A stretch of DNA of 64,000 nt from Capronia americana (taxonomy: Eukaryota > Ascomycota > Eurotiomycetes > Chaetothyriales > Herpotrichiellaceae), in the NCBI GenBank assembly GCA_016110215.1, contig JADWQD010000005.1, positions 434,001-498,000 on the forward strand, in the 5' to 3' direction. The notes below the pieces were generated by a model that was not told where the DNA came from, did not search any database, and saw only the letters and a list, made by a program, of their open reading frames with translations. Positions 56,835-64,000 of the stretch are shown here, piece by piece. The translations under genes and the position numbers were made by a program. Position 1 is the stretch's first letter; every line of letters starts with the position of its first letter.

Positions 56835-59441
56835 TCACACCGAGTCGTCTTCGTCTTTGTAACTTCGGTAAGGATGATAAGGGCGCAGATCCTCGGGGAC
56901 GTTCAACTGACTCAGGTGTACACTCCTGCAGCCCTGAGGGCAAGGACACTCGTCTCCGTGTTCTGCGCTTTCCATGCCGACTTGAGCGGTCATGTGGTCC
57001 TGGCAGTAGGCCACCTGGGCCAAGAAGCTGTGATACTGCCAAATTCTTGTTTGTTGGACGCAAAGGGGCCCGTGAGCTATACCTTTGAGACAACTCCTCA
57101 CAGGGAAGACTTCCCATAAATTATTGTCACCTAAAGCATTCTCTTCTTCATACCCATTTGGATCGGTACAGTCAAATCTCCAGGTTGAGTCCAACGGGCA
57201 TAAATGATAACCTGGCAACCAATAGCGCTTGTCTGACCTTTGTACATTGCAAAAGGAGACTTCTCTCCGACGCAGACAAGGAGGTTGGCTGTGTGACCTC
57301 GATGGAATCCTTGATGTGCGGGAAGCTCTGTACTGCATAAGTATGATAACACCCGAATCATCCTGTGTAGTATTCACGAGGTCCTTAAACGGTTCCTCCG
57401 GGTAGGACGGTATGTCTCTGAGGTCCCTCTCTCTCGCGAACCACTTCTTGCTCTCAACGCGTCTCCACGGACCTTCATCTCTTTCGCTATCTGTCGGCTG
57501 CCATGCGATTGTTCGTGGGACAGGAGTCTCCTCGAAGAATGCTCCAGGTGGTGGTTGCAGTCTGTATACGTCGATCTGCCGATAATAGGAGATTTTGACA
57601 GTCCAGTCTTCTGGCGTCGCTCCATAAACAAGCTGCACTCCTTCCACGAATCGGTTCTTGAACCACCATCCATTGTTTCCCTCTGTCACTCTAAGGGACT
57701 TCCAAACCTGACACTCTTTTGCGCCGTAATCGCAAAGGTTGAGGCCGGCCTGTTGTATTATGTTTGCCCAAAGACGTATGGTGTCCAACATCTGCTGGAA
57801 GTCGCGAATTTCACAGTAGAAGCGAGCCGTGAAAAATTCCAACAAGGGTGTTCTCCACGACAATGAGCGTCCTTTGCCCACATGGCCAAGGGGATTAGCC
57901 CCATTCCTTAGGGCACTGATTCCGAGGTCAATCCACCCGTGCAGCTCATCCGAACGAGGTTCTTCTCCGTTCCACATCCTGAAAAGGTTGTGTACGACAT
58001 GATGCAGAATCGTCGTACCGTCGTTGTTGGTTACTGTGGCCAGTCTCTCATCCGAGGCCGGCACTGCCATCCATCTAAGAAAGCCAGAGGGCTCGATACG
58101 AGTGAGTCGAGAAGCAAGGTCGAATCTTGCCTGGAATGGGCGGGAATCGAGGCTCGAGGACTGGGCCTGCAAGATGAGGTCCAGGATTTCTAAATCATCA
58201 CAAGATTCCCACCACCGATTGGAGGGCGAGGTGTCGTCAAGATCAACATCAAATTCAGGGTCTGCTAGGAAAAGACGAGATATAGCACCACTTTTGGCTC
58301 GTTCAGGCAAGAAGCAACAGTCGCTAAAAGCCCCCTTTAGGACCCTGTCCTGATCAGGCCAGGTAGTCTGGCTAAGAAGGTAATGGCAGACTTCAAACCT
58401 TCCCCTGAACGCTGCCACCTAAAACTTGAGTCAGAAACATGACGATCACTCGCGTTCTACTGCCCATTTCGCCGGGCTTACCTCAAGTAAGGTTTGGTAA
58501 TACGTGCCAAACTGTACAACATCAAGTGGCGTAGCCGCACCGCTCTCAAACAGTTTGCGCATACCCGCGAGGTTGCCAGCGCCACAGTAGCGGAAGATGA
58601 GCTGATTGGATCCATTCGCCACAATGTTGTACGTTCGCAAATGCACACTCCATCCGCATTGCGCGCGGGTCAGTGCGAAATGGAAGATGCGGTGGGAAAG
58701 CCAACTTGGGAAACGAAGACTGGCGCGAAAGTGGCATTTGCCGTTGTCTCTCATAACCGGGCGTCGAAGAGAAGACTCGCCTGGAAGAGCTCCGTTTGGA
58801 TGTTCCGAGGTCTTATCGGTATCGGTCTGGTCCGAGTAGTATCCCACAGAGATGTCTGCATTTGTTGAAGATGTTGGTGCAACTGGAACTGCCAGGTATT
58901 CGGAGTGCGATACCGTCGAAGTATGAGCGAGCACCGTCAGTTGCTGTGATAGACTCGCCTTTCCTTCCATGACTTGAGCTTGCAACAAAGCGAGCATGTC
59001 GCTGTGCGCATGATCTCGGTACATCATATAGGCAAGTTCCAGTGAGCTTTTGGCCCTCTCGAGGTCATGCAGCAGCTCTTTGACATCACGCTGCTTGAAC
59101 GCAGTGTACAGCTTCCCACCCAGCCTGGCGTGTTTTGTCATGCAGCCCTCCATCTTGTTGACTAACATTTGTATTTCGACCGTACTCAGTTGGCATTCGA
59201 CAATGCAACGATCGAGGAGCGCTTCGGCGGGATTTCCCTGCTGCCGGTGTTGTTCGAGTTGTCGCAGGGCCATCGCCATGATCTCGAGGCCGGAAACTAG
59301 TCGTGCAATCGTTCTAGGCGCATCTTGGGCCGCATGATATATCCTTTTCAGCCTGGTCGCACATTCGACGAGTTGGATGCTCAGTGAGAGCAAGCCTGCT
59401 CCACTAGCCGCGAGACCGAAAATAGCCTCGATACCAGACAT
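56835..59441 (-). CDS. Large fungal protein with PigL_N/STAND-type N-terminal domain and ankyrin-like middle
   Basis: Complement of exons 58482-59441 and 56835-58418 (63-nt intron, phase 0); 847 residues. The N-terminus MSGIEAIFGLAASGAGLLSL with a helical continuation (about 1-190) is the fungal N-terminal domain common at the head of NACHT/ankyrin/STAND proteins. Residues about 280-360 resemble ankyrin repeats (GSNQLIFRYCGAGNLAGMRKLF, then YQTLLEVAAFRGRFEVCHYLL across the intron). The rest is not recognised; it ends with CPCPQGCRSVHLSQLNVPEDL. No nucleotide-binding P-loop is visible. Between about 57130 and 57360 a shifted frame on the same strand looks equally protein-like, so an extra intron or a frameshift may be hidden there. 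The frame extends upstream to 59756, but the conserved domain starts at MSG. Confidence 0.65.
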
Positions 59442-61513
59442 TTGGACTCGTTCGCACTTGCGGCTTGGTGAAGGCGAGGATGATGAGAAGTTGCGAGACG
59501 CAGACAGACATGTTGAGTGGGGAGCAAGGATGCCTGCGCCGCCTCCGCCCTTTAGCACCAGCACTACCACTCTTCCGGTGAACAGATTCAGCCTCGAAAA
59601 CGCCTGTCTGGAGAACTTCTGCAAGCCCCGCCTCAATCCGCCCAATAGCACTATCCCATGAACCTGAGAACCGGTCCCCTCTCCTTCACGGTCGTAGGTC
59701 CAGCTCGACCGAGTCGCGCCTGCTAGAAGCGTCGACTCAACGACGCTACCTTTCAATCGAATGACGTTTTAAAGTCCGGGGTATGAAGTAGAGAGTCCGC
59801 TAAGATGAGAGTTTACTAGTCTCGACCACGCAGCCCCAGGTGAGGTGCGGGCGGCTTTTACTTACCATGTTTTCTTTCAGCCCCGTGGCAGATTCATGAT
59901 CCTCGAAGCCTCGAATGTTCCTGATCTACATCTACATATCTACGATACGAGCACATGCACAGAAAATCGCTCAATAGAAGGCAAGACTACCACGCAAGCA
60001 AGGCATTACTATTAACCTGACCTGAGATGACCGGACCGGACCGAAGCTGCCCTGAGCGCGCGTTTCTCTCCAAGTCTCCGATGGGCCCACCCAGCCTCAG
60101 CGTCTCGGTCTGTCCACCGTCATCAAACTGTCCTCGAACCTCAGCCAGAGCTACCGTCACCATCAGGTCAAAATCCTAACGCTGCGCCATCGTCGTCTGA
60201 CAAGCCACCACAAACAGAAGACCGGCCGACACACCGGTAGAGAAACCCGTCGAGACATCGTGGCCTGCGAGGCAGCGATTCATGGCAGAAGGTGAGCCCA
60301 CGCACCCCAGTCGTGCTCAGAGAAAAACCGGTGATTGCCGGAGAAAGATCGCATTGCTCGTCACATCCAGCAGAGGCAGCTCCCCCAGCGATCTTGGCCC
60401 GCCCATGTTTGAGAATCATGTGTGCGATGTCGAAGTCGACGGCAAGGCTGTGGAACTCAACCCCTGGGACACCTCATTGAGTTATCGGACTTGCACGTCG
60501 TGGTCTGTCTGACACACTGGCAGACCGCTCGTAGTTCGAGAATGTCCAAGACATGGAACGTACGTCTGTATACGGCAAGAAAATCGAAGCGGCGACCTTG
60601 ATTGAAGCTGGCGTAGCTTTGCGATGAGGAAACTTGCCAGGGCCATTTCATTCCGCATTCCACCACGGAACATCCCAGACCTTCCGTCGCTATTATGACT
60701 TTCCAGACGCGAGACATGACGACGCCGTGATGGATGGATGGACGGACAGTCCTCTCAGACTGAATTATACCACCACCACGACCTTTCTGCTCGAGAAAGT
60801 CTCGAACCTAACCTCGCCTCGCCACACAACTTTTGCTTGCCAGACCATGCACGCAAAAACCTGCAAATCCAAATCCTCCTTTCAAGCCCGTGTTGTGCTC
60901 AAGATCTAACATCTTGGTCCCTTTCCAGCTCCCAGAGTCGCGGCTCACAAGTACCTCCCTCTCCTTGTCTCACATCAATCACGAAGGAACCGAAATTCCA
61001 CTCTTCACCCGCCCGACACGTCGTGCATGTCCAACTCGGGTCGACCGTAGACTTGGTGCGGATGGACTGGCGCCCCGTTTTCCAGCTTCCGCCCTCCTGA
61101 CCTTGTCCACGGAGCTTTTTGTAGCCTAGAAAAAGATATTCTCAGCCCCATCAAGGAGCTCTTGCTCTTCCGAGGGTGCGGGGCCGGGAGAGTAGTTCTC
61201 TGATGTGCGTTTCCTTGACCAAGCCGAGGGTTGACAGAACCGATGTAGTTAGACACATAATCACTGTCTGATTCGTTGACTTATCGTCGAGCTCCGAGAT
61301 GTGAAGCTGTTCAAGATTTGGGGTATCGTCTCGTATCTTATCCTATCGCTATCCAGTCGTGTCGTCTTTCAGCAGGTGCCATTTTCCATCAGAGAGAGTC
61401 GTCTTCCCGACGTCTCATCCCCCTGCGTCGTTGATTACGCCTCCAACGCCGGCGCTGAGTAAAAGAGCCACAAGTGGCTGCCAAATAGTCCTCGCATACA
61501 CTTTCGACTTGGT
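59442..61513. other. 2.1 kb spacer between two minus-strand genes
   Basis: The left part is the promoter of the PigL_N-type gene and the right part contains the prp46 3' end. Nothing coding is recognised. On the minus strand near 60170-60190 there is an A-box-like GATGGCGCAGCG and near 60125-60137 a B-box-like GGTTCGAGGAC, without a foldable tRNA. Confidence 0.4.
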
Positions 61514-62830
61514 TCAGTATTTGACCCTCCCCAGCGTCGGCTTCCAGTCCAGCGGATGCGTCTCGGGCGTGGCCTTGGGATCCGGGCCCCAGATTTTGAT
61601 CGTCTTGTCCGCTTCACCCATGATCAACCTCAGGCCCGTCTGGTCAAATGTGCTGCTCATGATGCCTGCCTCTGCGTCCAAAGAACCGGGCTGTGCGAGT
61701 GACTCGGTGCTCTGGAACCGATGACCGGTCTTCCAGTCCCAGAAGCAGATACTGCCGTTATCGCCGCCGCTGAAGAGTACGTTCTCCTCATTCACCGCGA
61801 GGGTGTTGATGATGGCGTTGTGGCCGTCGAAATTCTGCATGAACGCCCCCTCGGGACATTTCCACTGCTTGATCGACCCGGCTGATCCGGACGCGAATGT
61901 GAATTCCTTGGGGTGGATGGCTAATGCCCGCACGCCCTTTTTGTGATGCGTGAGGACGCCCATTGTTTTGCCGGCCGCGAGATCCCACAGCCGCACGGTG
62001 GAGTCCAGGCTGGAGGAGATGACCTGTGGGTCTGCTTCCTGACATTTCACGTCGGTGACGGTGCCCTTATGGCCAGAGAGGACGTGAATGTTGGCGCGGG
62101 TGCGCATGTCCCAGACGCGGGCGACGCCGTCTCGACCGCCCGTCACGAGGACATCGAGCGTCGGATGGAGAGACAGCGTGTACACGCCGGATAAGTGGCC
62201 GTGGTAGTGGCGGATGACCTTGTTGGTCTCCAGATCCCAGCATTTGACCATCTTGTCCTCGCCGCAGGAAAAGAGATACGGGTGCCGCGGTGAGACCGCC
62301 AGGCCTCGGACCGTGGAGATGTGTCCCGTCAATGTCAAGCGCAGTTGTCCCGAGGCCAAGTCCCAGATCTTGATCGTCCTGTCTCCAGCGCCGGACGCGA
62401 ACCATTGATTTCCCGGTTCGACTGCCAGTGCGCGCACCCATCCCAAGTGTCCTGAGATGACTCTCATCAATTTCCACGGCGCGTGCCACTCCGGGCGAGG
62501 TTGTTGCATGTTCGGTCGGCGGATCAGACTGTTGCCCCCCGTGCCGTTCGTCTGCCGTGAAGGATCTTGTGTAGTTGGATTCGCCTCGCTCTTGACCAGT
62601 GCCATCTGGTTGTTCCCGGCCGCCATCTTCGGTCTTTTGGGACCTCGTGCGGCAGCTGCTTTTGCCTGTTTCTCGGCCAGGGCCTTGGGTAGTTCGCGGA
62701 CAGACTCATATTCGACTTTACGCTTGAATGAGGTGGAGATTGCGAGGGCCGTCGGTTCGGTAGCTTCGCCAAAGCTGCTCCCAAAGAGAGCTCGCGTGCG
62801 CTCTGTCAGAGCTTGCGCCGGGGCCGTCAT
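61514..62830 (-). CDS. prp46: Pre-mRNA-splicing factor Prp46 / PLRG1 (PRL1) WD40 protein
   Basis: Single exon, 438 residues from the ATG at 62830. A basic N-terminal region (about 1-125, with SFKRKVEYESVRELPKALAE) is followed by WHAPWKLMRVISGHLGWVRALAVEP, the family's diagnostic entry into seven WD40 blades: ASGAGDRTIKIWDLASG, FSCGEDKMVKCWDLE, VTGGRDGVARVWDMR, SSSLDSTVRLWDLAAG, ASGSAGSIKQWKCPEG, SGGDNGSICFWDW and MGEADKTIKIWGPD. It ends HPLDWKPTLGRVKY, as in Prp46/PLRG1. Known role: core subunit of the Prp19/CDC5L (NTC) complex in the activated spliceosome. The frame is open upstream to 63202, but that part encodes a simple repeat and is likely leader. Confidence 0.95.
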   Translation of the reverse strand: MTAPAQALTERTRALFGSSFGEATEPTALAISTSFKRKVEYESVRELPKALAEKQAKAAAARGPKRPKMAAGNNQMALVKSEANPTTQDPSRQTNGTGGNSLIRRPNMQQPRPEWHAPWKLMRVISGHLGWVRALAVEPGNQWFASGAGDRTIKIWDLASGQLRLTLTGHISTVRGLAVSPRHPYLFSCGEDKMVKCWDLETNKVIRHYHGHLSGVYTLSLHPTLDVLVTGGRDGVARVWDMRTRANIHVLSGHKGTVTDVKCQEADPQVISSSLDSTVRLWDLAAGKTMGVLTHHKKGVRALAIHPKEFTFASGSAGSIKQWKCPEGAFMQNFDGHNAIINTLAVNEENVLFSGGDNGSICFWDWKTGHRFQSTESLAQPGSLDAEAGIMSSTFDQTGLRLIMGEADKTIKIWGPDPKATPETHPLDWKPTLGRVKY

Positions 62831-63633
62831 ATCTGCTGTGGTGGAAAGTGAGAGTCGGAGAAGACGACTTGAACATTTCTTGGGCAGCCGGTGGAAAATG
62901 TGCCAAATGTGCCAAATGTGCCAAATGTGCCAAATGTGCCAAGAAATGAATGTCCGTTTGGGGACAAGGGTGATGCCGCCTTGTCCGTTGCAGCCTTGCC
63001 GGCCTGGGGAGCAGCCTTGTGTTGAGACTCTACTGCAGGTGCTCCCTAAGGAGAATGAGTAACTAGTAAGATAATTGAACATGGCCGGGATGGGTACACG
63101 GGAATAGTATGCTAGCATGTTACTAGGCGCGATCATTTCTGCACAGCGCGTACCGGGACGATTCACGAGCAGTGGATTCGATTTCAAGGTGTCTTCTCGC
63201 ATTCAGAAACCCAGTAGTGGACGTGAAAGTGGACGGGTACGTGTACGTGCATTGTCCTATTTCCACGTCCATCTTACCTCTTCTTATCCCATTCGTATTC
63301 TAAGCTGGGGTATCATAGTAGTAGTGGTCGTAGTGGTAGTGGTAATGCGAAGTGACGATTTACGAGAAATGAAAACCTTGCTTCCGTTCCGTCCCTGAAC
63401 GCCTCGCTGTGCCTGTGCCGTATTCCTGCGCCATGTCTAGCATGCGCAATGGACAGTCTTCTTGAAATTTCTATTCTCCGCGGGAATCGACTCGGGAAAA
63501 GGCCCTCACTGCTGAGAAGCGGGTGCTGTCACCCATGAAAGGGCTTTCGTCCTTCATCTCTAATGCCCCAATGTGCGCGCGTCCACATCTTCAAGTCACG
63601 CTTTTCGTAGTCGTAAATCATGGCGCGTGTACT
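62831..63633. promoter_or_regulatory. prp46 upstream region
   Basis: Holds the prp46 promoter or leader and the 3' end of the AIM6-like gene. Besides the 9-bp repeat there is a GTAGTG/GTGGTA-rich run at 63321-63347. No other gene is seen. Confidence 0.4.
62901..62943. repeat. 9-bp tandem repeat (TGCCAAATG) upstream of prp46
   Basis: Four exact units of TGCCAAATG in a row from 62901 to 62936, followed by a partial diverged unit. It lies 70 bp upstream of the prp46 start, probably in its leader or core promoter. On the minus strand the unit reads CATTTGGCA. Confidence 0.9.
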
Positions 63634-64000
63634 TTATGATATGACCTTGGAGGACCTGAACTTCCAGGGTCCTGAGAACCAAGGCCCTTTCTTGTCCCAA
63701 TTCCAGTCGCCTGTCGTCGCGGACTTCAGGTCATCCACGTTCAAGTAGTCGACGCCTTCCTTGACAAGCGTGCGCCAGAGGTAATTTCTCATGCCTCGAG
63801 GCCAGCTGGGCACGCTCCAGTAGCGGACCTTCAGGCCGCGGGCATGAGCGCCGGCAATCTGTTTGCGGAGTGCATCGACTTGATTGCGGGAGAGGGAGCC
63901 ACGCCACGGCCAGCCGACGGCGCCCCCGAAAGAGACGGACGCGTAGTACGAGTTCGCCTGAGAGTACAGTGCAGGGTTCGAGGGCGCAGCACCGGAGCGG
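63634..64000 (-). CDS. AIM6-like / PLC-like phosphodiesterase, C-terminal part (runs off right edge)
   Basis: The last 121 codons of a minus-strand gene whose 5' part lies beyond the window; the stop TAA is at 63634-63636. The visible protein contains YYASVSFGGAVGWPWRG, a helix with QVDALRKQIAGAHARGLKVRYW, then SVPSWPRGMRNYLWRTLVKEGVDYLNVDDL. This matches the C-terminal third of fungal AIM6-type proteins, a GDPD/PLC-like TIM barrel in which the R-G-L-K-V-R-Y-W strand and the L-N-V-D-D-L ending are conserved. Yeast Aim6 is a protein of unknown function, and enzymatic activity here is inference. No intron is needed in the visible part. Confidence 0.75.
   Translation of the reverse strand, partial: RSGAAPSNPALYSQANSYYASVSFGGAVGWPWRGSLSRNQVDALRKQIAGAHARGLKVRYWSVPSWPRGMRNYLWRTLVKEGVDYLNVDDLKSATTGDWNWDKKGPWFSGPWKFRSSKVIS

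Noticed and set aside
60120..60195. Candidate tRNA on the minus strand (A-box-like GGCGCAGCG and GGTTCGAGGAC)
   Set aside because: T-stem halves do not pair and there is no matching acceptor stem.
62457..63062. 201-codon plus-strand frame over the prp46 5' part
   Set aside because: Antisense of Prp46 coding sequence plus the 9-bp repeat; no domain.
1..64000. CRISPR arrays, operons or other prokaryotic features
   Set aside because: Intron-containing fungal genes throughout; no regularly spaced repeats.

Overview
The window is nuclear DNA of a filamentous ascomycete (Pezizomycotina). Evidence for this is the short phase-precise introns (mostly 47-80 nt, GT..AG, some with CTAAC-type branch sites), frequent divergent gene pairs, a Zn2Cys6 transcription factor, 2EXR and DUF6594 proteins, a fungal STAND/ankyrin N-terminal domain protein, a fungal-type Gbeta, and typical fungal Atg16, Vma13, Ebp2, Pus4 and Prp46. 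I cannot fix the class; Dothideomycetes or Eurotiomycetes would both fit. No prokaryotic, organellar or intact transposon sequence is visible.

Left part (1-10.6 kb): about 2.5 kb with no recognisable gene, then an NAD(P)-dependent reductase of the cinnamoyl-CoA reductase/GRE2 type (2551-3654,+), a DUF423 membrane protein (3768-4190,-), a 2.8 kb spacer, the G-protein beta subunit (6967-8261,+) and the vacuolar Rab7/Ypt7 GTPase (9880-10612,-). Ypt7 is divergent with atg16 (11183-11821,+).

Housekeeping core (11-36 kb): Dot1 H3K79 methyltransferase, Pus4 tRNA pseudouridine synthase, an RFTS-domain chromatin protein, Ebp2 (rRNA processing), an HSBP1-like small coiled-coil protein, an ER protein disulfide isomerase, a large ADF-H + PH-like protein, OHCU decarboxylase (purine catabolism), V-ATPase subunit H, a TMF/Sgm1-type golgin and the proteasome chaperone Nas6. 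Several are head-to-head pairs with promoters of 400-600 bp (Ypt7/Atg16, Pus4/RFTS, Ebp2/HSBP1, Vma13/golgin, Nas6/Zn-cluster factor).

Right part (35.7-64 kb), more accessory: a five-exon Zn2Cys6 factor, a five-exon HAK/KUP potassium transporter, a membrane-anchored RING-H2 protein, a truncated-looking ankyrin gene, a small orphan ORF, a 2EXR protein, an isochorismatase-type hydrolase, a DUF6594 membrane protein, two neighbouring retropepsin-like proteins (one with an intact DTGA motif, one with it eroded), a PigL_N-type/ankyrin-like large protein, the splicing factor Prp46, and the 3' end of an AIM6/PLC-like phosphodiesterase running off the right edge. Intergenic spacers here reach 2 kb.

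Exon coordinates were worked out by hand from splice signals and reading-phase continuity; all totals are multiples of three. The most unusual observation is the adjacent retropepsin-like pair at 51.8-54.7 kb.
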